Made by a program: the position numbers and the translations under genes
Notes under the pieces: model-generated
The model's input: the letters and a program-made list of their open reading frames with translations, nothing else
What the model was told of the DNA's origin: nothing
Database searches by the model: none
NCBI GenBank assembly: GCA_008360955.1
Contig: LUCM01006436.1
Location: forward strand, 1-64,000
Length of the DNA stretch: 64,000 nt
Direction of reading: 5' to 3'
DNA from: Fasciolopsis buskii
Lineage: Eukaryota > Platyhelminthes > Trematoda > Plagiorchiida > Fasciolidae
Shown here: positions 1 through 11,010 of the stretch, one piece after another
Layout: the number at the start of each line of letters is the position of its first letter
How positions within the stretch are numbered: the first letter of the stretch is position 1

Positions 1-690
1 GAATCAGCGACGACACGAGTGAATCAGCGATATTCCGGTTCGAGGTACAACAATGCGTGATCCCAGTCCGTGCGTGGAGACAACAATAATTCCGACGTGA
101 TTGTAGCGGCGAACGCAGACCATAATGAAACCAAAAATCCCTCAAGGGAGCAAAATGACAGAAGTGTTGCGCTACGAAACAGTCATTGAGCCACTGAGCT
201 ACAGTGAACACCATTCTCGGTTGCAAACTGCTTAAGTAGACACCCATTTGTTGCGCGAACCACTTAAGGTTCAAATGTTTTAGTCATGCATCGGTTCAAG
301 TTAATCAATCGATAAGCTTTTCAATTAAGCTGCCAGACAAACAGACAGTCATTCAGCGAAACGAAAAAATAATTTAGTGGATTTGCCATCCAGCCTATCA
401 GGAAGCTCAACCTTCGTCGTTCTGTTTGCTGTCCTTCATCCCCCATTTTTATTACATTTCAGTTCACGCAATGATTAACTGAGCACTTTGTGTTTTGACT
501 TGGTCACTGTCTGCTGTGGTTCATATACGTTTGACATGCGCTTGGGACAAGTACGGTGCTAATGAAACATTGAAAAAGATTACAAAGAGGAAAGCAGTTG
601 AGGTCAAAAAGAAGTTCTGTGTTCTCACTTATATGTCCTGTGATTCTTTTTAATTCCCATTAATTTAAAGGGAATAGGAACTCAGCCGAC
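1..690. other. unassigned sequence, no gene seen
   Basis: No open frame or repeat that I recognise. The only local structure is a 10-base direct repeat, GAATCAGCGA, at 1-10 and again at 21-30. The right edge abuts the 3' end of the decayed LINE A, so part of this stretch may be its untranslated tail, but no poly-A or simple-repeat tail marks the junction. Confidence 0.5.
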
Positions 691-694
691 ATCC

Positions 695-2010
695 CGTGTA
701 ACGTTAGCGTCACTGATATCGGTCCTGACCCATTTTTCTCAACATCTCCAACCAACCAAAACCCCGATTTTTTTGCCTTGATTCGGAAGGCAAGAAGCAT
801 CAATGGAAGCCGAAAACAAAGCTTTATTCTTACCTCTACATCAGTTCACAGCTTGACCGCCGCGTCGCTCCATCCACTCCTTGAACTACTCGTGTAAAGA
901 TAGCACGGAACGGTATAAGGTGCGCAGATCTTAGTAAGACGTGTCCAAACTACGGGAAACATTCTAGCTCGAATCTTTCGTTCACATCCACATCCAACAC
1001 ACTAGCACACACCTCGTAGTTGCTCATTCTATCTACCATCCGCCCTCCGGAGTCGGGAAATGCTCTTGAACGTAATAATGGTCGAACGCCAATGGCCACT
1101 GAACATCGTTAACACGGACTCACCGCGTTTCAAAACCGTAGGGCTAAAAACTACGAAGCGTGGGAATTGTGCACCCTTCCTTTGCGAAAAAGCCTTGAGT
1201 TATGGTGGCGCCGAAGTTGTTAGATTTTCATTAGTTCTCCTGCATCTCGATACCCGTATTGAGATACCACCGCCAGCTGCAATCGAAGTGTTTATTACAT
1301 CTAACTGGTCATCACAAAAGATGAGTGTAAAAGTAAGTTCTTGCTAACCTTGGAGAGGTACTTTACCCTTTGAAGGTACGAAGTGTATACCGCCAGTCGC
1401 TCTGACGCGTGTAGAGTTGTTTATCGATCAGCAGGGCATTTTTGTCGGCATACTTCAAGTTGAATTTCTGTTCCATGAGAGGAGTTCTAATCCACCGTCT
1501 AATAGATCAGGTAAGTCATCCTATGAAACCTCGTCTATTGCAAGGTAGAAAGGGAATGAAGATAAAAGAAACACTTGTCGTAATCCAATGGAGATAGCAA
1601 AGGGCGGCGGAAGATCATAATCCGGAACTTGGCCTATGGCACAACTCCGTAAGAATCGATATGTACGAAACCTAGCCTGCTCATCTTGCGTGTTGTGGAG
1701 AATGACGGATGCTACCAACTTCGACACCATCGAGAACAGGCTTTTACCTTCGCGGTCAACGCAGTTGCTGCGCTAGCCCTTCTTGAGGCCGGGGGCAACC
1801 ATCGATTGTCCCCTTCCCATACTGAAGTACCTGTTCAGAATCCCAGGTCTTAGAGAATACAGTTGAAAATCCACTAAGGTGCTCAACTGCGCCATCTCTA
1901 GATAAGGGTGGAGAAAGGCTATTAGAAACTGATGCCTTATGACGTCTTAGTGCTTGGATTTTCCTGTATCTCTGCCAATATAGATCACTGAACATGCGCG
2001 AGCCAGGAGG
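695..2010 (-). pseudogene. decayed LINE (non-LTR retrotransposon) reverse transcriptase, copy A
   Basis: Read on the minus strand through several frames, this is the RT and C-terminal part of a non-LTR retrotransposon polyprotein. In order: LRRHKAS near 1950-1930 (family KxxKAPG motif), PPLSRDG at about 1911-1891, KTWDSEQV at about 1850-1827, a frameshift into GLKKG at about 1800, SKLVASVIL at 1724-1698, DEQARF at about 1685-1668 (family EEQAGFRPGRG), GLRQVFLLSSFPF at 1586-1548 (family GVRQGCPLSPFLF), KYADKNALL at 1455-1429 (catalytic YADD, last Asp lost), YGFETR to FDHYY at 1143-1078, FGHVL and RAIFTR at 950-887, and WLEMLRKMGQDRYQ at 755-711 (C-terminal WLETLxxMAxxRxQW block). Stops, frameshifts and a missing block between DEQARF and GLRQ show it is dead. 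The endonuclease half is not seen. Family motifs are recalled knowledge; the RTE-like assignment is inference. Confidence 0.85.
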
Positions 2011-2074
2011 GAGATGGGCGGACACTGGAGGCCAATTTAACTGCGGTTAAAAGCGCCCCCCTATTTTTAATGAT

Positions 2075-2290
2075 ATTACTGACTCATGAGTACAATGGAA
2101 GGAGCATGCTCCATATCTTCCGGGGCCCACTACCCTGAGGAAGGGAGAAAGAATAACCGCGATCCTGAAACCTGGAGTAGCATAGGACCACAGGGTCTCA
2201 TTAGGTCAGACATACAGGACATCGTTGTTGATAGCGGTCACACGAAGCGATAGCTCCATAGATCACCTTGCTCATATATAATGCTTTCCT
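2075..2290 (+). repeat. unclassified dispersed repeat R2, copy 1
   Basis: About 200 bases align by eye with 6826-7030 in the same orientation, at roughly 60-65% identity with small gaps. Shared blocks include GTACAATGGAAGGAGCATG (copy 2: GTACAGTGGAAGGGGCAT), TAACCGCGATCCTGAAAC (TAATCGCGAAACTTAGAA) and GTCTCATTAGGT (GTCTTATTAGGT). It is GC-richer than its surroundings. No coding frame or terminal repeat is evident. It could be an untranslated part of a LINE or an independent short element. Confidence 0.6.
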
Positions 2291-2594
2291 AGGGGTGACG
2301 TGGACTAAATGAACCTATTTGTGTAACGTTTTTCTTAGAGGAAGCCTGGTCCATCTCAGACGGATGATACAACCACCAGCTCATATTACTACTTCATAGA
2401 CTTGCTTTGAGTTTGCGCCTCTTCACGAACCGTATAGTATAGTTCTCGCCGTCAGCCGAGATTGAACGATCTGTGTCTGAACTCACAGAGTAGAAATTCT
2501 GGGTATCATATCTAGACTCATACCAGAACTTACTGAGCCAGGAAAATGTAGGATATTTAATGAGCGATCAGTGTTAGTTGATAATATTAGGTGA

Positions 2595-2765
2595 CATTGA
2601 TTTTTATCGTCTACTTCATTTATTAATAAAATAAAGATTGTACATTATATTTAGGAATGGGACTGCCAATTGGAGGAGTTGACCAGCAGTGAGAGGATTG
2701 GAATCCGCGACCTCGTCCAAACTTCACGACCTTATCCTCTTCGCCACCGCCAAAAATTCGAGCGG
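2595..2765 (-). repeat. tRNA-derived SINE, minus-strand copy
   Basis: Reverse-complementing this block gives the same unit as at 30765-30935. A box-A-like TGGCGAAGAGG followed by GATAAGG comes first. Then come GTTTGGACG and GGTCGCGG, a weakened box-B-like GGATTCCAATCC, the core GGTCAACTCCTCCAATTGGC (other copy GGTCAACTTCCCCACTTGGC), and an AT-rich tail with AATGTACA and TTATTAATAAA. Box spacing fits an RNA polymerase III tRNA promoter. Divergence from the 30.8 kb copy indicates an old insertion. Confidence 0.75.
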
Positions 2766-4000
2766 CCAGTCAACGTACCGCAGTCCGACCGCCGCTGCAT
2801 CGTAGTGTGAACACCCACCGAAGCACATGGACGGCATGGAGCATACAAACGGGTGATCAGAGTTTGGGGATGGGAGGAGTGCACCAGAAGTAGGGCAATG
2901 TTTTCTTAAGCAGACCTGTCGTTTGTGAGTGATTGCAGCCTGATCGAGTTTGGTCAATGGCTGAGTGGAGGAAGGCGTACTCCAAATGGCTTACTGGCTT
3001 TTGGAATGCCCGAATGTGGTACTGAAGAGAAGCAGATGGTGATATAAACATGGGCACCGACCGTTTCTCGTCCACTGAACGACTGGAATCGAGACCAAAA
3101 GGGCCTTCTAGAGATACACCGCGTTGAAGACAGCAAACCAGTTGTATTTTGATGATATCACGATAGTACCCCAGTTTGCGATAGTATGAAGTCGATGCAC
3201 CTGGGTACCATACTTGGCATTAAGCCGGACAAAAAGCAACCGTCGGGATTGTGATTGCTCAATTCACATAAAGCTCTGACTGCCACTAGAAACAACAGCT
3301 CCTATCCTTTAGTTGGAAACAAATACGGGAAAGTTATGTAAAGAACTTATAAGTGAATTTCACTTGCATCTTTTGCACTGAGGGAAGCGTTTATGTGAAT
3401 CAACTTTGTAGCGTTCCATTGCTTAGTGGTTTCTGACTACCGTCTAGTAGCCGCTGACCACCATTTAGTGGCCTTCACCTCTTGTCTAGCAGCAACGATC
3501 TGAGTTGGAACAAACCCACACTCTCCAAAAATGTCCACTGTGAACGCGTTAACCCCGTGGGAATTGTGTAACTCAGTAACATAGTTCCACAACCTGATGT
3601 AAATTTTGGCAAAGCTGTGAGTTCATTCGAGAAATGTTTTATTTTACCCTTCGTCATTTCTGCCAGTAATAGAGAAAAGCTACTGAGTGCAGGTCACCGA
3701 GTACTAAACAATGGCATGGAGTTTCTAAACGATGAGAAACTCATGGCCTTTGTCCATTTTGTTGGCGAATCTCGTGAACCACAACTAAAAAGCCCCATGC
3801 ATCCCACTTGATCCATCTCAGTTTGTATAGTCATTAGCTTTGGATCCTCGTGCTCTGTCTTGACACGGTCCATCTATTAGGACATTTCCACCTTCGCTTC
3901 TTTTCCCATCTGCGATCTAGCTCGGAGCAGAGTCCGAATAAAGAAGACACTATAAATATGCGTGACAAATGCCAAAAATAATGTGACCGACCCAAATCGT
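2766..4000. other. unassigned sequence with a short imperfect tandem
   Basis: No recognisable gene. Several overlapping minus-strand frames of 60-77 codons lie at 2724-3136, but none resembles a known domain and part of one is SINE sequence. At about 3424-3475 the phrase TAGTGG/TAGTAG followed by a TGACTACC or TGACCACC block recurs about every 22 bases, an imperfect short tandem. Confidence 0.4.
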
Positions 4001-4002
4001 TC

Positions 4003-4100
4003 ACTTGATTCAGTGAGCTAACTTTGATTTCTAATATCTTGGGTTGCGGTGTTCAAATTCCGTTCGAGCATTCGTAAAGGAATCTTGATCGGACGCTAAT
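4003..4100 (+). repeat. tRNA-like (SINE head) fragment
   Basis: TTCAGTGAGCTAA at about 4009-4021 resembles a tRNA D-arm (box A) and TGTTCAAATTCC at 4050-4061 resembles a T-arm (box B, consensus GGTTCGANTCC). The gap between them is about right for a tRNA-derived promoter. No convincing acceptor stem was found, so this is not called a functional tRNA. It is more likely the head of a decayed SINE of a different subfamily from the 30.8 kb copy. Confidence 0.4.
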
Positions 4101-4130
4101 ACCTTTCTTCTGTCTCCCAGTTTGACAGCC

Positions 4131-4340
4131 ATGTCTGAACCACGTAACCGACCTAACTACCCTAGTGTGTGCTGAAATTTTATCTGCCTTTGATAATATG
4201 TACTACGAATTGGTAAAATCCAGTATAGGCTACAACGATTCATCCAAATTAAAACGGCTGGGTCGAATAAACCTATTTACGGTGTGTCAACTTCTTGACG
4301 AAAAGGAATTGGTTAGGAATTATTTTTTAACCAACCTCTG
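4131..4340 (+). other. short open frame after an acceptor-like tract, not identified
   Basis: A pyrimidine tract ending in CTGTCTCCCAG (to 4120) looks like a splice acceptor. Starting just after an in-frame stop, an open frame of about 69 codons follows to the TGA at about 4340. It contains ILSAFDNMYYELVKSS and LFTVCQLLDEKELVR, a mixed hydrophobic and charged composition typical of coding sequence. I do not recognise the protein. No donor site or neighbouring exon could be tied to it, and chance or transposon origin is quite possible. Confidence 0.15.
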
Positions 4341-6420
4341 AGATGGCGAATTTCAGAGGGGAACTTAAGCTTCTGCCCCATTTCCGACACCAGTTGGTTT
4401 GGGACTTTTATTTTCTACTCTGACAAGAGTGTTGAACTTGCCTATTCTGAAATTCGGTTAATTGACAGCCCCTAATGCTAGCGGCTTCACAAGATGGTGT
4501 CTGTCGAGTTTTCATTAGATTTGTTATCGTTTTTATCTAACGACGAGCCCTAGTTTCACCATTCGGTGCGCGCTTTCACTTCTCTACAATGTACATGGTT
4601 TCGTTCAGGGGCCTCTATTGGAGTACAGTATTCAGTAAAGAGATGGACTTTGACCATATTTAGCGATGTATTACGTTTCTCGTGTCTCAGCGTTGTTGCG
4701 GCCTTGCGGAAAGAGACGCTTATTGTGAGAAAATCCACCATCCCGACAATGCCACTGAATATCGGAGACTGCGGCTGTCCTAGCCATGGCTACTCATCAT
4801 TTAGGCATCCACAGCCACAACCAGGTAGCCTGGAGCTTTTCCCTGGAACACGAATAACACAGTAGTTCTGCTAGCAACGTGGAAGAATGTATTATGATAG
4901 AATGTATGATTCCTGTAAGCACGAACAGAACTACAGCAAACAGCGATTTTCCTGATGTACCGGGCTGTCGTCTGCCGTTAAGTGACTGTAACCAAATGGT
5001 AGACCTGTTGATCCAAAAAAAGTTATTCACGAACTAGGAGCTCAAACCAACAGTTACTGCAATGGAAGTATTACGAAGAGACCTCAGCTATGGACAATCC
5101 AACTCAAAGATTTGACGCGACCAGAAATCAGCGGAAAATAACAGTCAGCCAGGTTCGTCCAATGACTAGGATTTAATGCAGTACCAGACAAATAGCAAAA
5201 GTAATTTGAAGATTGCTATGAAGGCGGCAATGAATTAGTCTTATCGCGGAAGAAGTTGCAAAGCATCACTGGGCGGATCAAACGAATTAGTGGGTATGCA
5301 ACAGTTAAATTAATTCAGGTTAAATACGTGAGACATTTTGGAGTTTAGGGTTGCGTAGCATACATCGCTTTTTCCTCTTGGTTCACCTGGCTATCTTCGC
5401 CTTGGGTACAATGGGTGATCAGTGTAAACCATGTGATTTGCCAACTAACTAAATGAGACTAAATGGCGTGTTTTTTTACTCACTGAAGGCTGGTCATGAT
5501 CGAATCTACGACTGAGAAGACCCCTCCAAAACCCATGAAATCATGTCAAAATGCATGCTCGTTTACCGGAATTATGGACTCATTTCTTGCTAGTGTACTT
5601 GGGAAAAACAATCTGTGGTGGAATAGGCTGAATCGAGAGTTCTTGTATTACTTGTCTACACGACCATACAGATAAAATTCAAGGGTTACACTTTACAGCT
5701 TCAAGACAAGTAAGGACAACTGAAAAACAAGACTGTAAAACTTCAAGCAGAAGTCAGGTCTGGAAAGGAGGAACTTTGCAGCAGCTATCTAGGCTACCGA
5801 AAAGATTCCTGAGGGCTTTTGTCTATCCGTGTTTCAGCCGCTTTATTAGAAGTGCCGCCTGACATCAGGTTATCTATCGCACGTTGAGTATAAGCAGCAT
5901 CAGTAAGGTTGTTGCTGCTTTACCGCTCGACAACCTGATGACTGACAGCAAAATATATGTGAATCCTTTCGGTGTTTGGACAGAGTTGTCTTTGCATTAT
6001 TGGTAGAATATAGTGGTGAATTTTGTAACTCGGAGGTTAGGCCTAAGGTAATTGGCCTTTGAGTTCAATATTAAAAAGATACAATGGATTTGAATAAATC
6101 AGGAAGGGACATGTTTTGAGCATTCTCACAAAACGCTGGTGTCCGAAACAAATTAACAGCTAAATAAGTCAAGGTAATTAGTCTATGCCGTAGTATGAGG
6201 AAATAGTAGTAGTATTAATTTCCCACTAACGGATTGGCGTCAAGATACTGGTAGTTGGACACAAGTTTTTACGGTTCAGTGCGGCATCCATTGGCAGTGT
6301 TTCCTGTTCTACTAATTTTTTCAACTTATTCCCTTCGAGTTAATTTCTGCTATTTATCATTCATTTTTGGGTAGACGGTACTGTGATCCACCAGACTGAA
6401 ACAGAGCTCTTTGGTACAAG
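4341..6420. other. unassigned sequence, no gene seen
   Basis: About 2.1 kb without a recognisable domain or repeat. The longest frames (about 100 codons at 4566-4865 plus, 77 codons at 4797-5030 minus) overlap each other on opposite strands and look like chance frames. Confidence 0.4.
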
Positions 6421-6424
6421 GTTA

Positions 6425-6540
6425 ATTGTTGTAAACAGTTAAAGTAAACGATCCCTCTCGCATTGCACCGACCTTGCAGGATTCGATCTTCCCCGCACCC
6501 ATTTCCCCAAGGAATTAATCCAAGCAATCACTTCTGACTG
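6425..6540 (+). repeat. possible tRNA-like (SINE head) fragment
   Basis: ACAGTTAAAGTAAAC at about 6435-6449, then TCTCGCATTG, then GGATTCGATCTTCC at 6479-6492. The last is close to a pol III box B (GGTTCGANTCC) and is spaced about 35-40 bases from the first block. Weak on its own, but it matches the general layout of the better SINE copies in this window. Confidence 0.3.
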
Positions 6541-6819
6541 ATACTGGATGAATCCGCTGAACCTCGAAATTAGGTTACACAATCACCGGAATAATCAGCC
6601 ATCATTAATGTTTCGTGAGGTGGCGATCCATTTGAACTTTTGTATTGCGGAGTGCGTTCCAAAGGAATTCCTGATTTTGCCTCCACCTATTCCGAATTTG
6701 TGTTATTGCAGCGTGATTGGCTGCCTTTTACTATCGGTTTATGTAGCCGAAATTATGCTTCTTCATCTCTTCTAATACCCTCGGTATTTCACGTAAGTTT
6801 CTCCATGATGCACTTAAAA

Positions 6820-7035
6820 TAGAAGTACAGTGGAAGGGGCATATGGCATAACCGCTAGAGCGCACCACACGGGAGTCGCGGGGAGGGGAGGGGGCACGGT
6901 AATCGCGAAACTTAGAATGCCGTAAGACCATAGAAAGTCTTATTAGGTTAAGTTTGTCCTCGAACCAGGCGATAGTGAGTTATCATTTACTACGAAAGCG
7001 ACAGGCGGGTGTTGCATTCGAATCTCCGAGCATAT
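6820..7035 (+). repeat. unclassified dispersed repeat R2, copy 2
   Basis: Diverged second copy of the repeat at 2075-2290, same orientation (see that entry for shared blocks). This copy has a G-rich insertion-like stretch (GGGGAGGGGAGGGGGC) and ends with GCATTCGAATCTCC, which resembles a box B. That would fit a tRNA-related end, but no box A was found at the right distance. Confidence 0.55.
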
Positions 7036-9960
7036 TGGGATGGTATGCGTAATCGCCTTGACCATTACCGGCCAAATGACAAGGTTTTGTAGAAGAAATT
7101 ATGTGCCCATAAAAAACATTTCATTTATGATAAGAACTCTTCAGTTGCATGTTGCAAGTTATTTCTTTTCTAGTACAGCTTTTCATCAAATAAATGAAAA
7201 TAAAAGCGGTAAGTGCCGAAATGTCCTGGAATTGTTTCGTAAGAGAGAGACAGACGAATTCCGGGAGGAAAGATAGCTTATTTCTGCATTTCTCCTAATA
7301 TCAAAACTACATTGAGAAACGACATGAATGGTATGTTTTTCAAATGCTACTTGCGAAGATGATCTGTGCCAATGCGAGATGAATCTCTTACTAGGATCGT
7401 TGGAGTTGTAGGGAAAGCGATGCTGCCATTTGCTCTACATGGCTATGATACAGGAGTCACGTGTTTGGCAAGCAGTATAAAAAGCAGTATGAAAAAGCTG
7501 CGATCTCGACAGGCACCGTCTCCATCTTCCAAAATACGAGACAGAGGAAGCCACGTCTCATTTTAGCTCCATCGCTACCACCTACAACTGGCTCCTGATT
7601 ACGACTTCACCAAAGCAACGAACACAAAGCATTCTTAAGAGTTGATGGAGGGCACCCAGAAAATGCTTGTATCAGTTCGAGCTTTGTCAACCATGGACGA
7701 CGTTTCCATTTTGGAAGGCATCAGACACCGAGAACTTTGTGTTTCTTTGACAGTCCAAAGATTTCGTTCTATATGCCTAATGAATCATGGAAACGATTTG
7801 TAACCTGAAGAGGTTTCGTATCAATGCAAACACCCCGAGCTTTGAAATATGCGGTGTTTAATTCCAAAGAGAAAATTTGTTATTTTAATTTGGAATAAAC
7901 GAGTAAGTCTCCAAAGAAATGACAACATGTTCATGAAATTCTCAAAATAGTTAAAACTGGCAGGATTGATGTAAATCAAATTGCGTGTGAATGTGCAACT
8001 ATAGGGAAACAGGCATGCGAATAAAAGATAAAAAGTTGAAGAGGCAGACTACAGAATCTGTATACTTGGAATTGAAGCCACAAATGTTACGGTCTCGGCC
8101 ACAATAGCGGTAGCTCGAGATTGGGTTGCTTGCACAATTACGGCTTTAACAATCGGATCAAGATAATGTCATATATGTTGGTCAATGGTTTGCGTAATAC
8201 ATTTATGTGAAACTTGGGAGTTGCCAGGATTGGTCTCAAAGCTATTGATGGATCTGTTTGCTGGCCTCCATCAACTAAGTGCCAGCTTTCTGAATTTTTC
8301 CGTCGCGCAATTCAGGCGAAATATTTTCATATATCCTTTTTGATGAACACATTATCTTGTGTCCAATTTACTGTGCATTATAAAAGCATGAAAATTGATG
8401 CTGAACAAAGAGCTGCTTGGCATCACTTGAGACTGGCGTGTGGGTAACAGGAAAGACCTCTCTGGGGCCTTCGATAAATGGTGTTCCAACAATTCCAACG
8501 CCCCATAACTCCCAAATAAGAATGACAAAGACATTTATTTATTCTTGGCCATTTGCATTCTCACGTGGAGACTGGTAAATGGTGGTGTAAAGCCGTTTTC
8601 TAACAACCCACTCCTCATATTCGTACTTTCGATCGGCTTTCTCTGTCGTAAATAATTCTTGCTTTATAGACGAGATAGTTCACATCATTCCGTTTCAATC
8701 GAAGACGAAATCTGAAATGCATTTTTTACATCCCAGCTCTTAGTGATTGTCCCCCGTCTATAAAAACAAGAAAATTATCCTCCTCTAACTCCACCGTGAA
8801 CTTTGTCACCCGAAGAACATTGTTAAATGCGTTCAGAAATTCATGAATATTTGTAACTAGGTGAAAAATTATAGCCACCTTACCCATGAATCTGGTATAA
8901 AAATTAAAGCTTCTGTTGAGGCGAACTGCATTCAAGATGTAATTCGATTTTGACGCCAATCTTTTGCTCGTGTTACTTCTCGGAGTAAAAAACCTGGAAA
9001 ACCGATGTACAGCCGAGAATCAACTATGATTTCAGTTTGGACACAATTATAAATAAATTGCTGGCGGGTAAAATATTCGGTTGCCGACGATGGAACTTTG
9101 ATGAAAAGAAATTCCACACTTAGCGGCACCATTGTTCTTCCAATAGATCTTAGTCCCTTATCATCTCAACGAAGGAAAGCAGATCTTCCGGGACATGCTT
9201 TGCCAGTGACTTACGAAATGGTTCAAGAATTTCTACTATTCACTTGGCTTAACAGGCTGACCTGTTCGTGTCCATTATTGGGCATAGGGACACGTCAGGT
9301 TTTCTATTCTTTCGGCAATACGTTAAGTCTTGTTGATTAAGATCCTCAAAGAAAGTAGTTTAACACAGAGCATTAGGGACACAACTGCCTGAAATAAATT
9401 GCGATAATACTTCCGTTTTGTTAGTCCCATCTTCGTATCTTTTGTCCTTCTCGTTCGTTGTGCAAATGAATTTACGATCATTAACCAAAATATCCATTAC
9501 TTTTTCCTAATCATCCCATTTAAATGAAATCCATGGCGCTTTTCTATCCACTTTGGAGCACAATAAATTTGATTGATTCAGTAACTCACAGGCATTGTCG
9601 CGATGCTGCTAAGTAAGAATTCAGTTCCCTAATGACCTGGTTGCGCGATACTTTTGACACCGGTAAACACGTGAGGTTTTAGATCATCAGTCGATCCAGA
9701 TTGTACTGGTACAAGGACACGTAATTGGGTCATTAATCTTTAGAACGGCTTTTCAAGTCCCACCTGAAAATAGTGTGGCTGTAGTGTGCCGAAACGCTGA
9801 CCGCAGAATTATGCTCAAAAATGCCAAATATTACAAGAGGGTAATTATGGCCGTACTGTTACGGATCCTCCGGGGTTCTGGAGGGTGGTATCTTTGCTTC
9901 CAGGCTCTTAATATCTTTGATTTCTTCTCCCGCACTGTTGCAAAGTGAATGCATGCACTT
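7036..9960. other. unassigned sequence, no gene seen
   Basis: About 2.9 kb with only scattered frames of at most 80 codons (for example 9098-9340 plus, 8214-8447 plus). None shows a recognisable domain. The last few hundred bases (from about 9840) may still belong to LINE B because they lie directly 3' of its readable C-terminal block on the minus strand. Confidence 0.4.
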
Positions 9961-9961
9961 A

Positions 9962-11010
9962 TCAAAACGATGCCACTCATGGAAATCTCTATCCCATGTT
10001 TCGTAACTGTTAACTACCTAAATTCGATTTAGCTGCATATAGTTGAAAGGGCGCATGACGTAAAAGATTTTCCAAGTTGGTGAAAATCTGATTCTGAGTC
10101 TCTGAAGCGACCGATCACTCTATCACACTGTCACCCATTAACGTTGCACCACAGTGGTCTGCTTTTGATTTCCACTTCAATAGGCTATCCAATCAGGTAA
10201 CAAACAATATGAGAAATAGTAAGAAATCAACTACAAACTAATAAGGTAAAGAACAATATGGAAGTGGAAACATTTCATGAAATTCCTCCTAGCAATACTG
10301 AGCTTCGGCCACAAGTTAGTCCAGTCGAAGGTTCAAACGCATTCCAAATGAGCCCAAACTATCAGACAAACCATAAGGAAACTTGCAACGCATGTGGGTC
10401 TTGATTCATTAGCAAAACATCGCCCGCATATTCTAAGTGAGACATCTGCTTTTCTGATCAAATATCAATGGCACCGTCCGCAAATGAAGATAACACGATT
10501 CCCATAACCATCTCAGTGACAAAGTTATAAAGAATAGGTGGAAGGGGTCAACGCTGCCGAGCATCAATTTCCGTGAACTCGAGCGGAAAATCGTTATAAG
10601 CACGAACTCGGCTTCGACTGTTAGCATAAGAAACGGCATTAGTGAAATGAGGATCTACGGCACATCCTTTTATGAGAGTTAATGGCTCAAAACTGCTCTA
10701 TAGACTGAATCAAGAGCAGCTTTGAGAATAAGCGAGACGGATCTCGTAAGATTGTAGAATCTGTTTCTTTGTTCTAAAATTTGCTTTAGATAGACTATTT
10801 GGTTAATACAACTCTACCAGGAGGGAAATCGATTTGATTTTCATGCAAACCTTCCGGGGATATGCATCACTGATTTACGCTAGATCTCAGCAATCACTTC
10901 TTTTGTCAAGGTCGGCCTTAGTAATTTTGTTAATTTCGGTGTTCACATTTCGCCCGTCTTTGAAGAATTACCTATCTGATGGCTTTTTAGAAATCTTCCT
11001 CTTCCCAATG
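9962..11010 (-). pseudogene. decayed LINE (non-LTR retrotransposon) reverse transcriptase, copy B
   Basis: Minus-strand RT remnant read across frame changes. In order: WAHWEEEDF at about 11000-10980 and ILQRR just after (family WxxExxPxxW to IFKKG), HENQIDFPPGR at about 10843-10811 (ENQAGFRPGR), VYLKQILEQRNRFY at about 10790-10750 (IFTLRQILEHR), LKAALDSVYRAVL at about 10730-10690 (LKAAFDSVDR), VRAYNDFPLEF near 10595-10565, PLPPILYNF near 10545-10515 (PLSPFLFNF), LEYAGDVLLM at about 10441-10409 (catalytic YADD, one Asp replaced by Gly), DWTNLWPKLSIA at about 10326-10291, and SYETWDRDFHEWHRFDKC at 10006-9962 (family YxxETW to FDHRC). Multiple stops and frameshifts; no endonuclease seen. It is the same broad family as copy A but keeps the fingers-to-palm region that copy A has lost. 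RTE-like assignment is inference. Confidence 0.85.

Noticed and set aside
4566..5030. Overlapping frames of 99 (plus) and 61-77 (minus) codons as genes
   Set aside because: They lie opposite each other, share no recognisable domain, and are of a length expected by chance in 64 kb.
5925..5955. CTGATGACTGACAG as a hammerhead ribozyme core
   Set aside because: The CTGATGA box is present, but no closing stem II followed by GAAA appears at the required spacing. Similar words near 25152 and 52757 fail the same test.
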